Below are positions 25,801-35,121 of a stretch of 64,000 nucleotides of DNA, piece by piece. A program made the position numbers and the translations under genes. Source of the stretch: VRUE01 sp963714155 (GTDB lineage: Bacteria > Actinomycetota > Thermoleophilia > Solirubrobacterales > 70-9); contig OY970236.1 of the NCBI GenBank assembly GCA_963714155.1, positions 1,426,001 through 1,490,000 of the forward strand, written 5' to 3'. The notes under the pieces were generated by a model. That model was not told the origin of the DNA. It saw only the letters and a program-made list of their open reading frames with translations, and did not search any database. Positions within the stretch are counted from its first letter, which is position 1, and each line of letters starts with the position of its first letter.

Positions 25801-26558
25801 CTACCTCTACCGGGTCGGGGGCGCGGGGTTCAGCTGCGTCTCCTGTGACCCGAGCGGGGAGGCGCCGAGCGGGGGGCCGGGCTTTGGCAGCGTTAACCTG
25901 CCCGGTCCCGTAGTCCCACCCAACCCGGCGGCCACGCTTACCCGCAACCTCTCGGCCGACGGCAAGCGGGTCTTCTTTGAGACGACCGACTCGCTGGTGG
26001 CCCAAGACACCAACGGCGAGGACGGTTGTCCGAGGGTAAGGCTCGCCCCACTTTAAATTCCCCACCTGCCTCGACGTCTATGAGTGGGAGGCGCAGGGCA
26101 AGGGCAGCTGCACAAAAGACGAACAGGGGGGAGGCTGTCTCTATCTGCTCTCGAGCGGCAAAAGCCCCAACCCTTCTTTCATCGTCGATGCCTCGGCAAG
26201 CGGCGATGACGTCTTCTTGATCACCCGCTCTGCGGGCTTGGTGAAACAGGACAAAGACGAGCTCTATGACGTCTTTGACGTGAGGGTGGGGGGTGGCCTC
26301 AGCGCACAAAACCCGCCGCCGGCGGAGATCTGCACGACTCCTGAGGACTGCCGAGGAGGCGCAACGCCGCCGCCGGCCTTCGAATCGCCGCAGACACCGC
26401 GCTTCTCGGGGCCCGGCAACGTCAAAGAAAAAGGCAAAGGCACCTGCGCGAAAGCGAAGGGCAAAAAAGCCAAAGCGAAAGCCAAGAAAAACTGCAAAGG
26501 CAAAAAACACGGCAAAGGCAAAAAGAAAGCCGGCAAGAGCGGGGGGGCGAGCCGATGA
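22874..26558 (+). pseudogene. Large secreted propeller protein, about ten frameshifts
   Basis: Starts ATG 22874 with a signal peptide (TTTIATAIVLCLSLSASNAFA) and a fibronectin-like domain ending LYHLRIIANNGEKADGAEV. A central region of YWTD-like repeats (FLYWADPIQGTIGRAKLDG, YLYWTDMHEG, NIYWANEG, HVYWTLNRP, HVYWADQSGGTIGRSDLD, LFWSLNG) suggests a beta-propeller. It ends in a Lys-rich tail (KAKGKKAKAKAKKNCKGKK). The coding frame switches near 23470, 23500, 23619, 23815, 23962, 24960, 25072, 25457, 25708 and 26040, yet every segment reads as good protein. The adjacent 3.3-kb gene is intact. Recent decay or dense indel errors are both possible. Confidence 0.75.
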
Positions 26559-29500
26559 GCGCAAAGAGAATTTTCATCAGCTCGATCAGCTTGCTCTTGA
26601 CCTGCCTCGGCCTGAACGGCTCGGCCTGCCAGGCGATGGCGGCAGACTCACCCGCCTGGCAGTTCACGACGACCCCGCTGCCGACGAACTTCAGCCCGGG
26701 ATCCGACACCGAAGAAATCTTCCTCGTCGCCAACAACATCGGCGCCAAAGAAACCACGGGAACGATCACGATCACCGACACTCTTCCCCCCGAGCTCACG
26801 GTCACTAGCGCCAACGCACTTCCCTGCAGCGACCCCAAAAGCAGCTGCACGGATCCCGAAAGCAACGACCCCGACGCACCGAATCCCAAATGCCTGGTCA
26901 CGGATTTGGGACAGACCGTCACCTGCACCGAGGAAGCGGGGATCAGCCCCGGGCGCCAGCTGGCGATCAGGATCTTCGTCAAAGTCAGCCCCACCGCCAC
27001 GGGCATCGTCTCCAACACGGCGAAAATCGAAGGTGGCGGCGCGGCGCCGATCACGACAACGACCCAGATCCAGATCGCCTCGACCCCGCCGCCCTTCGAT
27101 TTCCTGCCGGGCTTTGAGACCCGGCTCACAGAAGCCGACGGCACCACCACTCCCGCAGGCGGCGCCCACCCCTACGCGCTCACCGTCAACGCCGGCTTCC
27201 CCACCAAAAGGCTCCCCGGCGGGGCGCTGATCGCCGCCGGGCACCTGCGCGACTTCAGCGTCGACTTCCCGCGCGGGGTGGTGGTCAACCCGTCGGCGAC
27301 GCCGGTGCTCTGCACCGAGGCGGAGCTGATCACGCAGGTCACTCCCAGTTGCCCTACCGCCTCGGCGGTCGGCACGATCACACTCTTGGGCCTCGAGGTT
27401 GCCCCCCGCGCCCGCACCTCCCCCCTCTACAACATGGTCCCGCCACCGGGGCAGGCGGCCTCGCTGGGCTTTGACGCCTTCGGGCTCGGCGTCTTCATCC
27501 ACGTCGGTGGCGAAGTCAGAAACGACGGCAACTACGGCCTTACAGGCGGCTCAAAGGACGCGCTGGCCCTAACCCTGCACCCGATCTTCGGGGTGCGGGT
27601 GGAGCTGTGGGGGGACCCGACGAGCAAAGCCCACGACGAAGTGCGGGGCAACTGCGCCTTTAATAACGCCTTCAGCGAAACCCCAAGCGTCCCCTGTCCG
27701 GTAACCGAAACCCACACCGACATGCTGGCGACGGCGCTGGATTGCCCGGGCGACGCTCGGCAAAGCAGGGCCCGGGCCGACAGCTGGGAGGAAACGGGCG
27801 CCTTCAAGGAAGCGAGCTATGAAAACCCGCCGCTGGGCAAATGCGAGGAGCTCAAATTCAAACCGACGATGACGGCGAAGCCGACGACCAACCTCATCGA
27901 CAGCCCCTCGGGCCTCGACGTCGAGCTGCGCCAGCCGCAGAACTTCAAATTCGAAGGGCGGGCGGAATCGGTGCTCAAAGACATCACCCTGACCCTTCCC
28001 GAGGGGTTGGTGGCAAACCCCGCTCAGGCTGACGGCCTGGCGGCCTGCACACCCGAGCAGATCGGCATGGCGAGCGCGGTGGGGGCAACCCCGATCCGCT
28101 TCACCAAGCCCGCCGCCAACTGTCCCGATGCCGCCAAGATCGGCAGCGCGCAGGTCAGCACGCCGCTACTGGGCCAGCTAAACGCCGACAACGAAATCCA
28201 GCGTAACCCCGACGGCAGCGTCATCCCCGAACCCCTGGGCGGCTCCCTCTACCTGGCAAAGCCCTTCGCCAACCCCTTCGGTTCACTGCTGGCGGTCTAC
28301 CTCACCGTCGATGATCCGAAAACGGGCATCGTCGCCAAGCTGGCGGGAGAGATCCACGCCGATCCCAAGACAGGGCAGCTGAGCACCACCTTCCGCGAAT
28401 CCCCGCAGCTGCCGGTCGAAACGTTCAGTGCCCACATCTTCAAGGGCCCGCGTGCGGCGCTTCGCACCCCGCCTGCCTGCGCCAGTTATCCCACCAAGGC
28501 CGAGCTGACTCCCTGGAGTGCCCCCGACGTCCCCGACGTCTCACTCAGCGACCCCTTCGCGCTCACCACCGCGCCCAATGGCGGCGCCTGTCCCGCCAGC
28601 GCCGCCGCCGCCCCCAACGCACCGAGCTTTGAAGCCGGCACGATCACCCCCCAGGCCGGCGCCTACAGCCCCTTCGTCCTGCGCGTCTCCCGCCCCGACG
28701 GAACCCAGCCCCTGGCTGGCTTCGAGGCGACCCTGCCGCAGGGGCTGACCGCCAAGCTCGCCGGCGTTCCGGCCTGCTCAGAGGCTCAGATCGCCGCGGC
28801 AAAGGCGCGCGAACACCCCGAACAGGGCGCCCTGGAGCAGGCCTCCCCGAGCTGCCCCGCGGCCTCAGAGATCGGCAGCCTCGACGTCGCCGCCGGCGCC
28901 GGGCCGACCCCGCTTCACGTCGGCGGTCACGTCTACCTAGCCGGCCCCTACAAGGGCGCCCCGCTGAGCGCGGTGATCATCACCCCGGCGATCGCCGGTC
29001 CCTTTGACCTCGGCACCGTGGTCGTCAGAGCGGCGATCTACCTCGACCGCGACACCGCCCTGGTGCGCACGGTCTCAGACCCCCTGCCGCAGATCCTCGA
29101 GGGCATCCCGCTTGACCTGCGCTCGGCGACGGTGAGGCTGGGGCGGCCCAACTTCTCCCTCAACCCGACCTCTTGTGAACCGAAGTCGGTGCTCGCCACC
29201 GCGACCTCGATCTTTGGCCTGCCCGCCGCCCTCACCAGCCCCTTCCAGGTCGGCGGCTGCAAACCGCTCCCCTACAAGCCCAAGCTCAACACCCGCCTCT
29301 TCGGCCCGATCCACCGCGGCGGGCACCCGCGCCTGCGAGCGGTCTTCCAGGCAAAGCCCGGCGAAGCAAACACCGCCCGCATCGTCTTTGCCCTGCCACG
29401 CTCGGAGTTCATCGACCAGGCCCACTTCCGCACGATCTGCACCCGCGTGCAGTTCGCCGTTAACCAGTGCCCGGCGGGCTCGGTCTACGGCCACGTCAAA

Positions 29501-29890
29501 GCGATCAGCCCCCTCGTCGATTACCCCTTGGAAGGGCCGATCTACCTGCGCTCCTCCGTACACAAGCTGCCCGACGTCGTGATGGCCCTGCGCGGCCCGC
29601 CCTCCCAGCCGATCGAGGTCGACCTCGCCGGTCGCGTGGACTCGGTCAACGGCGGCATCCGCGTCACCTTCGAATCGGTCCCCGATGCCCCGGTGAGCAA
29701 GGCGATCGTCTCGATGCAGGGCGGCAAGAAGGGCCTTTTCCAAAACTCCACCAACATTTGCAAGGGCACCCACCGGGCCAGCCTCAAGCTGAGCGCCCAA
29801 AGCGGCAAGTTCTTGCAGTCCAGCCCGACCCTCAAGGCCGACTGCAAGGGGGGGAAGTCCAAGAAAAAGCGCGGCTCCGCCCGCCGCTGA
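26555..29890 (+). CDS. Large secreted protein with DUF11-like domain (1111 aa)
   Basis: Signal peptide (SSISLLLTCLGLNGSACQAMA), then a DUF11-like beta-sandwich (about residues 40-170: ETTGTITITDTLPPELTVTS, VSNTAKIEGGG). The remaining 900 residues contain repeated units built around 'xACTPEQIGxxxxxxxxCPxxxxIGSAxVxTPLLG' and 'PLxGxLYLAxPxxNPFG'-type motifs (for example near 27310, 28040 and 28770). The C-terminus is basic (KGGKSKKKRGSARR), like the tail of the preceding broken gene. Function unknown; probably cell-surface. ATGA overlaps the previous gene's stop, so the two form an operon. Confidence 0.75.
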   Translation: MSAKRIFISSISLLLTCLGLNGSACQAMAADSPAWQFTTTPLPTNFSPGSDTEEIFLVANNIGAKETTGTITITDTLPPELTVTSANALPCSDPKSSCTDPESNDPDAPNPKCLVTDLGQTVTCTEEAGISPGRQLAIRIFVKVSPTATGIVSNTAKIEGGGAAPITTTTQIQIASTPPPFDFLPGFETRLTEADGTTTPAGGAHPYALTVNAGFPTKRLPGGALIAAGHLRDFSVDFPRGVVVNPSATPVLCTEAELITQVTPSCPTASAVGTITLLGLEVAPRARTSPLYNMVPPPGQAASLGFDAFGLGVFIHVGGEVRNDGNYGLTGGSKDALALTLHPIFGVRVELWGDPTSKAHDEVRGNCAFNNAFSETPSVPCPVTETHTDMLATALDCPGDARQSRARADSWEETGAFKEASYENPPLGKCEELKFKPTMTAKPTTNLIDSPSGLDVELRQPQNFKFEGRAESVLKDITLTLPEGLVANPAQADGLAACTPEQIGMASAVGATPIRFTKPAANCPDAAKIGSAQVSTPLLGQLNADNEIQRNPDGSVIPEPLGGSLYLAKPFANPFGSLLAVYLTVDDPKTGIVAKLAGEIHADPKTGQLSTTFRESPQLPVETFSAHIFKGPRAALRTPPACASYPTKAELTPWSAPDVPDVSLSDPFALTTAPNGGACPASAAAAPNAPSFEAGTITPQAGAYSPFVLRVSRPDGTQPLAGFEATLPQGLTAKLAGVPACSEAQIAAAKAREHPEQGALEQASPSCPAASEIGSLDVAAGAGPTPLHVGGHVYLAGPYKGAPLSAVIITPAIAGPFDLGTVVVRAAIYLDRDTALVRTVSDPLPQILEGIPLDLRSATVRLGRPNFSLNPTSCEPKSVLATATSIFGLPAALTSPFQVGGCKPLPYKPKLNTRLFGPIHRGGHPRLRAVFQAKPGEANTARIVFALPRSEFIDQAHFRTICTRVQFAVNQCPAGSVYGHVKAISPLVDYPLEGPIYLRSSVHKLPDVVMALRGPPSQPIEVDLAGRVDSVNGGIRVTFESVPDAPVSKAIVSMQGGKKGLFQNSTNICKGTHRASLKLSAQSGKFLQSSPTLKADCKGGKSKKKRGSARR

Positions 29891-29972
29891 GACCCACTTC
29901 TCCCTGGCTCACAAGCCTTCGCCACACAGATACCCCAGTCCATCGAGCAACCAAGAACAGGAGTCATGACTC

Positions 29973-30881
29973 ATGCGCAAGAAGATCAACAGAACGAGGA
30001 TGGTGTGCGCGGCGCTGCTCGCCGTGGCGCTTGCCTCGCTCGGAACCGCCGGCATGGCCTCGGCGAAACTGACGGGCGAATTCAAAAAGTTCGAATTCTG
30101 CCCCTACAAAACGGCCGGTGTCTATCGCTGCATCTACTCGTCCAACTCGGGCGGTGAAGTAATCCTCGGCACCAAGAAAGTGACGATCGAAAAACCGGTC
30201 ATCCTGCAGGGCGGCTTCACCGAAGCGGCCACAGAAGGCGCCGAAGCCGAATACTCCAAATTCGTCGCCGCCACCAACGGGCAGACGCTGACCAAAGTCC
30301 CCCAGAACGTCCCCGGCGGGCTGCTCGGCATCGTGCCTCCGGAAAAATCCCCCGCCCTGGTCAAACTGCTCTCGGCCTTCTTCTTTGAAAATGGCCTGAC
30401 CGGCGTCACCTCGACCCTGGAACTGGCCAAACCCGCGAGCGAAATCCGCGTCAGTGAAATCCACCTCGCCGAAGGCCTCGGCGTGGCGCTGAAACTGCCG
30501 GTCATGGTGCACCTGGAAAACCCCTTCCTGGGTAAATCCTGCTACGTGGGCTCCTCGAGCTCGCCGATCAAATTCGAACTGCGCCCGGATACGACCAGCC
30601 CGCCCAAACCCAATGAACCGATCACCGGCAACCCCGGCGAAGTTGAATTCCTCGAGGAAGGCCGGATCCTCAAGCTGTTCAACGTGGAACTGGTCGACAA
30701 CGCCTGGTCGGCACCTGCCGCCAGTGGTTGTGGAGGCATTCTCTCCTTCCTCGTCAATCCCATCATCAACTCGATGATCGGCCTGCCCTCGGCGGCCGGC
30801 AAAAACACCGCGAGGCTGAAAAACACGATCTACCAGGCCCCGGCCTTCTCGGTGAACAAAAACAACAACGACAACCCCTAG
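29973..30881 (+). CDS. B-family secreted protein B1
   Basis: 302 aa, same length as B2 (38370) and B3 (39419). A signal peptide ends GMASA; the mature part starts KLTGEFKKFEFCPYKTAGVYRCIYS. Shared motifs are FVAATNGQTLTK, ENGLTGVTSTLELAKPASEIRV, FNVELVDNAWSAPAASGCGG and the C-terminal FSVNKNNNDNP. B1 lacks one Cys pair (NCKEISNFI...TSC in B3) that both other copies have. Family not recognised; exported, probably disulfide-bonded. RBS aacaggag is shared with B2 and B3. A 3' fragment of the same gene lies at 37645. Confidence 0.8.
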   Translation: MRKKINRTRMVCAALLAVALASLGTAGMASAKLTGEFKKFEFCPYKTAGVYRCIYSSNSGGEVILGTKKVTIEKPVILQGGFTEAATEGAEAEYSKFVAATNGQTLTKVPQNVPGGLLGIVPPEKSPALVKLLSAFFFENGLTGVTSTLELAKPASEIRVSEIHLAEGLGVALKLPVMVHLENPFLGKSCYVGSSSSPIKFELRPDTTSPPKPNEPITGNPGEVEFLEEGRILKLFNVELVDNAWSAPAASGCGGILSFLVNPIINSMIGLPSAAGKNTARLKNTIYQAPAFSVNKNNNDNP

Positions 30882-30911
30882 GTCGATCCTGCGAAAGGAG
30901 ATGATGAGAAG

Positions 30912-31529
30912 ATGAAACGCAAGACAAAATTCCTCAGGGGGTTCGTTGCAATCCTGGCACTGGGTGCAGTGTTCAGCGCCAGCGCCGGTGCCGCTCCCGC
31001 CTGGAAGTTCGAAGGCAAAGCACTGGAAGGATCCGAAGTGGTTCTCGGTGCTGCATATGAAAGCGCCCTAACGCTTCCGGGACTGACGACCAAATGTGAA
31101 AATTTCCTCTACAAACTGACGATCAAAAACGAAGCCGGGACCGGCAAAGGTGAACTCACCGAAATGCCGCTCTACAACTGCACGACCAACAGCGCGGCGT
31201 GCGGGGTGAAAACGATCGGGGCCGAAACCCTGCCCTGGCCGTCCAAACTCACCACGGTTAGTACCAGCAATTACATCGTGATCGAAAAAGTCAAAGTGGG
31301 CATCGTCTACAGCGGCGTGGAATGCGCCCTGGGCGGGCTGCTGGTGCGGGTCACCGGCACCGCCGGAGGCCTGCTCGACAACGTCGCCGAAACGGCAACG
31401 TTTAACTCGGCGAGCTTCAGTGCGACCAAAACCGAACTGAAAGCTCTCAGCGGTAAAGCCGAATGGGGCGGCGTCTTCCCCACGGAAGCGTTCCAGTGGC
31501 ATCGAAACCAGCCGCTGACGGTTTCCTAG
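30912..31529 (+). CDS. Small secreted protein of unknown family
   Basis: 205 aa. A signal peptide ends AGAAPAW; the rest is Cys-bearing beta-rich sequence (TTKCENFLYKL, LYNCTTNSAACGVKTIG, SGVECALGGLLVRVTG). It loosely resembles the A and B families in layout but not in sequence. RBS aaggag sits 11 bases upstream of ATG 30912. It is 30 bases after B1, so co-transcribed; the 3' end overlaps the start of the PEBP gene by about 34 bases. Confidence 0.7.
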   Translation: MKRKTKFLRGFVAILALGAVFSASAGAAPAWKFEGKALEGSEVVLGAAYESALTLPGLTTKCENFLYKLTIKNEAGTGKGELTEMPLYNCTTNSAACGVKTIGAETLPWPSKLTTVSTSNYIVIEKVKVGIVYSGVECALGGLLVRVTGTAGGLLDNVAETATFNSASFSATKTELKALSGKAEWGGVFPTEAFQWHRNQPLTVS

Positions 31530-32341
31530 CCGCAAAGGCCAAGACCGCGAGCGCCAGGATCACCCTGGCGCTCGCGGCCGCGGCCGTTCTCGCCTTGGCG
31601 GGTTGCGGTGGGGGAGGCTCAGGTACCGCTTCCACCACGGCCACAGCCGGCTCGAGCGCGAGTGCGGATGTCCCGGCGAGCAAGAACGGCGCCTCGCCGT
31701 CTGCCTCCTCGCCTTCCTCTGAGAAGTCACAAGACTCAAAGGCAACGGGCCAGACACCCAGCCAAGCCTCGAAGGCCTCAGGCACCCAAGGCCAAGGTGC
31801 AAAGACCGGCAAGCCGATAACCATTCCCAAGGGCGCACCCGAGTCGGCCCCCACCCCTGCCGAAAAGGAGCAAGCGACCGTTGCCGACATCGCCCTCGCC
31901 AGCCCCGACCTGCAATCTGCCCCAGGTGCGGCGGGCACGCTCTCGGCCGCCAACACCTGTGACGGCGGGAATATCTCTCCCTCCTTCGTCTGGCAGGGAG
32001 TCCCGTCCGGCACCGCCGAGCTGGTCCTGCTGGCGATGAACTCCCAGCCAGTTCAAGGAAAACTCTTCTTTGACTGGGCGGTGGCGGGGCTGGACCCCGG
32101 CCTCACCAGCCTCGAGACCGGTCGCCTGCCCGCCGGCGCCGTGGTGGGACAAAACAGCTTCGGCAAAAGCGCCTATGAGATCTGCCCGCCCAAGGGAAGT
32201 GCCGAAACCTACATCTTCGCCCTCTACGCCGTTCCCGAGCGGCTGGGGGCCTCAAAGGGCTTCGATCCCCACCAGCTGCGCGAAGAGATCCTGGCGCAGT
32301 CGGGCAACGTGGGGTTGATGGCGGCGGCGTACGGGGGGTAG
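31496..32341 (+). CDS. PEBP-family (YbhB/YbcL-like) lipoprotein
   Basis: 281 aa from GTG 31496 (start uncertain; 31463 also open). Lipobox VLALAGC is followed by a Ser/Ala/Gly-rich linker to about residue 120. The rest is a phosphatidylethanolamine-binding-protein fold: ISPSFVWQGVPSGTAELVLLA, LFFDWAVAGL, RLPAGAVVGQNSFGKSAYE, CPP and TYIFALYAVP. PEBP proteins bind anionic ligands; the role here is unknown. Three 5'-truncated copies follow the A2, A3 and A4 genes (33480, 35122, 36448). Confidence 0.8.
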   Translation: MASKPAADGFLAAKAKTASARITLALAAAAVLALAGCGGGGSGTASTTATAGSSASADVPASKNGASPSASSPSSEKSQDSKATGQTPSQASKASGTQGQGAKTGKPITIPKGAPESAPTPAEKEQATVADIALASPDLQSAPGAAGTLSAANTCDGGNISPSFVWQGVPSGTAELVLLAMNSQPVQGKLFFDWAVAGLDPGLTSLETGRLPAGAVVGQNSFGKSAYEICPPKGSAETYIFALYAVPERLGASKGFDPHQLREEILAQSGNVGLMAAAYGG

Positions 32342-32384
32342 GGGGTTTGGGGACGGTGGGGGGTTGTTTGCGAACGACCCGCAG

Positions 32385-32438
32385 GTCAGAAACTCTTGCT
32401 CAGCGTTTCTTGATCAGTTGAGAGACGTATGCGAACTT
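32385..32438 (+). promoter_or_regulatory. A2 promoter with upstream box
   Basis: Box gtcagaaactctt (32385), then TTGATC (32410-32415), 17-nt spacer, GAACTT (32433-32438). Same geometry as the other A promoters. Confidence 0.5.
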
Positions 32439-32494
32439 ATCAACGTACGGACGATTCTCGCCTCGTACAACCGTAACTCAATGGGAAGGAAGCA

Positions 32495-33220
32495 ATGAAG
32501 AACAGCAAGTTTGGACTCAGGGCTTTTGGGCTCGCCCTCATGGCGGCCCTCAGCCTGATGGCCTTCTCGGCTGTCGCCGCTCAGGCGGAAAACTTATCCG
32601 ATGGTGGTAAAGCCGCCAAATTCTTAGTTGGAAAAAGTGCAGCGTTAGCGGTAGGCAAGACCTTTGAAGGGAACCAGGTGGGCACGGGCACCCTCTTAAT
32701 ACCAGGCCGCGTAGACATTTTATGCCAAAATGGCACTGCTATTACGGGTGCAATTAATAGTGAAACAGATGCATCAGGCACCGCCACATTCACCGGATGC
32801 ACGGCCTGGTCGCCCGTCACCATATTAGGCAATCCGCATGTGACAAAAGTGGCATGCACGGTCAAAGAACCGATCGTCGCGGGCGGATTAGCGTTACCGA
32901 AGCTACACGAAGGCGCACCATACATTTTACTTGAGCCAAAAGAAGGTTCAGCGTCCTTCACCACTATTTTCCTCGAAGGCCCTGAATGTCCCCTGACGAA
33001 AGAAAACAAACTCACCGGGAGTGTTGTCGGGCAAATCGACAAAAACGATACGGTTGAACCGTTACTGTTATTCAACCATACAATCCAGAAATTATTCCAG
33101 ACCAGCGCCACTCTGGGTGACCACCTGAAGTTCGGTGCGTTCGAGGCATACATCGACGCAGAAGCACACGTCAAAATCATCATCGCGTCACACATTGGTC
33201 AAACAGTAGGTGTCTGCTAG
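32495..33220 (+). CDS. A-family secreted protein A2
   Basis: 241 aa, closest to A1: the signal peptides MKNSKFGLRAFGLAL(M/V)AALS are nearly identical and the 5' leaders match. About 12 TTA codons occur, all after the signal peptide. It keeps the family Cys at DILC, FTGC, KVAC, ECPLT and the terminal VC. The downstream half (NDTVEPLLLFNHTIQKLFQTS) is shared with A3 almost exactly, which suggests gene conversion or recent duplication. It lies between the full PEBP gene and its first truncated copy. Confidence 0.85.
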   Translation: MKNSKFGLRAFGLALMAALSLMAFSAVAAQAENLSDGGKAAKFLVGKSAALAVGKTFEGNQVGTGTLLIPGRVDILCQNGTAITGAINSETDASGTATFTGCTAWSPVTILGNPHVTKVACTVKEPIVAGGLALPKLHEGAPYILLEPKEGSASFTTIFLEGPECPLTKENKLTGSVVGQIDKNDTVEPLLLFNHTIQKLFQTSATLGDHLKFGAFEAYIDAEAHVKIIIASHIGQTVGVC

Positions 33221-33278
33221 CACCGCCAGCACCAAGTAGCCAGCAGTAAGAACACATGAGGTCGCAGTAAGCGATAAA

Positions 33279-33310
33279 ACCAGGACCGCACCTTGGGGTG
33301 CGGTCCTGGT
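33279..33310 (+). terminator. A2 terminator hairpin
   Basis: accaggaccgcacc/ggtgcggtcctggt, perfect 14-bp stem, loop ttgg, then ttcc. Confidence 0.75.
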
Positions 33311-33319
33311 TTCCAGAAG

Positions 33320-33465
33320 TAACGGGGACAAGAAGACAGGGAATTGGGAACGGGATGAAACAGGGATCCAAACGGGGCAAAGGCACCGGACCTTGCGCAG
33401 TCAGCACGAGTCAACAAAGGCCGGCCGGGGAGCCCGGTAGCCGCAAGTCAAGGAGGGGGCGCTGA
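33320..33465 (+). repeat. Duplicated leader of the collagen-like gene (gene lost)
   Basis: From the terminator to gtcaaggaggggg this segment repeats 21834-21975 almost base for base, including the strong RBS, but where ATG and the collagen-like gene should follow it reads gctgatccccctcg and joins truncated PEBP sequence. This marks a deletion junction at about 33466. Confidence 0.7.
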
Positions 33466-33479
33466 TCCCCCTCGATCCT

Positions 33480-34083
33480 CTTCGCCTTCACGTCCGGGCA
33501 AGCTCCCGACTCCAAGCCCGGTAGCCAAGGTCAAAGGCTCTCCGGCTCCCTCGAGCAAGGGCTCAGGTAAGCAGGCCCAACACATCAAGTTCCCAAGGGC
33601 GAACCCGAATCGGCTCCCACTCCCGCCGAAAAGGCACAGGCCACCGTCGCCGACATTGCCCTGACTTGCAATCGTCTCCGGGCACCGCGGCCACCCTCAG
33701 CGCCGCCAACACCTGCGACGGCAAGAACGAGTCCCCGTCCCTGATTTGGCAGGGAGTCCCGTCCGGCATGGCCTCTTCGTGGTCAACGCCAACCGGTCGA
33801 GGGCTCTTCTTCGACTGGGCCGTGGCGGGGCCTGGACCCAGACCTCACAAGCCTCAAGACCGCCCGCCTGCCCCAGGGGGCGATCCTCGGCCAAAACAGC
33901 TTCGGCAAAAGCGCCTACGAGGTTTGCCCACCCCGGGGAAGCTCGGAAACCTACGTCTTCACGCTCTATGCGTTGCCGCAGCGCCTTGGAGCCACAAAGG
34001 GCTTCGATCCGCGCCAGCTGCGCGAAGCGATCCTGGCGCAGTCGGGGAACGCGGGGTAGATGGCTGTGGCTTATGGGAGGTAA
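33480..34083 (+). pseudogene. PEBP lipoprotein fragment, copy 2
   Basis: Matches the PEBP gene at 31496 from roughly residue 65 to the end, including DWAVAG, LGQNSFGKSAYEVCPP and QLREAILAQSGN, with frameshifts, an internal deletion after 'DIAL', and a premature TAG three codons before the expected end of the repeat. No start codon with an RBS. It lies between A2 and A3. Confidence 0.75.
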
Positions 34084-34116
34084 GGGGTCGGGGACATCCC
34101 AGAACACCACGCGCAC

Positions 34117-34170
34117 ATTAGAAAACTTTGCTCAGTATTCCTTGACTAAATAGTCCCTCTAAGGGAAGAT
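34117..34170 (+). promoter_or_regulatory. A3 promoter with upstream box
   Basis: Box attagaaaacttt (34117-34129), then TTGACT (34142-34147), 17-nt spacer, GAAGAT (34165-34170). Confidence 0.55.
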
Positions 34171-34225
34171 CCTCTCGAGTTCACCATCGTTCGCATGATC
34201 GTCCATTTGCAATGCTCGGAGAGGA
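34170..34225 (+). promoter_or_regulatory. A3 5'-UTR anti-Shine-Dalgarno pairing
   Basis: tcctctc (34170-34176), just after the -10, can pair with gagagga (34219-34225) in the RBS of A3. The same pairing, with changed bases, is possible in A4 and A5. Confidence 0.4.
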
Positions 34226-34231
34226 GCTCAG

Positions 34232-34948
34232 ATGCAACAGCGCATAGCGAAAACTCTTTTCCTGTCGGTAGCAGCATGCCTCGGCCTAATGGCCTTCACG
34301 GCCGTCGCCGCTCAAGCGGCCAACTTAGAAGACGGGGGTAAAGCCGCCAAATTCTTAGTCGGGAAAAGTGCTGCGTTAGCAGTAGGCAAGACCTTCGAAG
34401 CCATTCAGCTTGGCGCGGGAACCCTCTTAGTGCCAGGACGCCTCGACATTTTATGCAAAAAAGGGGTTGCTACGGGCATAATAAATAATGAAACCGATGC
34501 ATCTGGCACGGCCACATTCACCGAATGCTCGACCTGGCAGCCTGTCACTGTATTAGGTGCTTCGCATGTGACCAAAATAAACTGCACCGTCAAAGAACCG
34601 ATTGTCGCGAGCGGATTAGCATTACCAAAGAAACACGAAGGCGCCTCATATGTCTTAATTGAGCAAAAAGAAGCTGTAGTGCCCTTCACTACGTACTTCC
34701 TCGAAGGCCCCGAATGCCCGCTAACGAAAGAAAACAAATTCACCGGGAGCTTTGTCGGGCAAGTCGATAAAAACGATACGGTTGAACCGTTACTGTTATT
34801 CAACCATACAATCCAGAAATTATTCCAGACCAGTACTACTCTGGGTGACCACCTGAAGTTCGGCGCGTTCGAGGCGTACATCGACGCAGAAGTACACGCA
34901 AGAATCACCACCGCATCACACATCGGCCAAACCGTAGGAGTCTGCTAG
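34232..34948 (+). CDS. A-family secreted protein A3
   Basis: 238 aa. The signal peptide type differs from A1/A2 (QQRIAKTLFLSVAACLGLMAF) and is shared with A4 and A5, whereas the mature C-terminal half matches A2. This mosaic pattern points to recombination inside the array. It is TTA-rich after the signal peptide (about a dozen codons). Start ATG 34232 follows cggagaggagctcag, the RBS context common to A3-A5. It is followed by its own terminator and by PEBP fragment copy 3. Confidence 0.85.
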   Translation: MQQRIAKTLFLSVAACLGLMAFTAVAAQAANLEDGGKAAKFLVGKSAALAVGKTFEAIQLGAGTLLVPGRLDILCKKGVATGIINNETDASGTATFTECSTWQPVTVLGASHVTKINCTVKEPIVASGLALPKKHEGASYVLIEQKEAVVPFTTYFLEGPECPLTKENKFTGSFVGQVDKNDTVEPLLLFNHTIQKLFQTSTTLGDHLKFGAFEAYIDAEVHARITTASHIGQTVGVC

Positions 34949-35007
34949 CCTCATCGTCACCAAGCGGTTCGCTGTAAACAGTACGTTAAATAGTAGAAGG
35001 TACATCA

Positions 35008-35039
35008 ACCAGGACCATGCCTTAGGGTGCGGTCCTGGT
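35008..35039 (+). terminator. A3 terminator hairpin
   Basis: accaggaccatgcc (35008-35021) and ggtgcggtcctggt (35026-35039), loop ttag; one A-C mismatch near the loop end weakens it relative to A1 and A2. Confidence 0.65.
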
Positions 35040-35121
35040 TTCCAGAAGTACGAAGGAGAACAGGACTGGGAAGTCCGTTCGACAATGCGTCTTTATCTAG
35101 CAGGAGGTTCCTCTCGAAATA

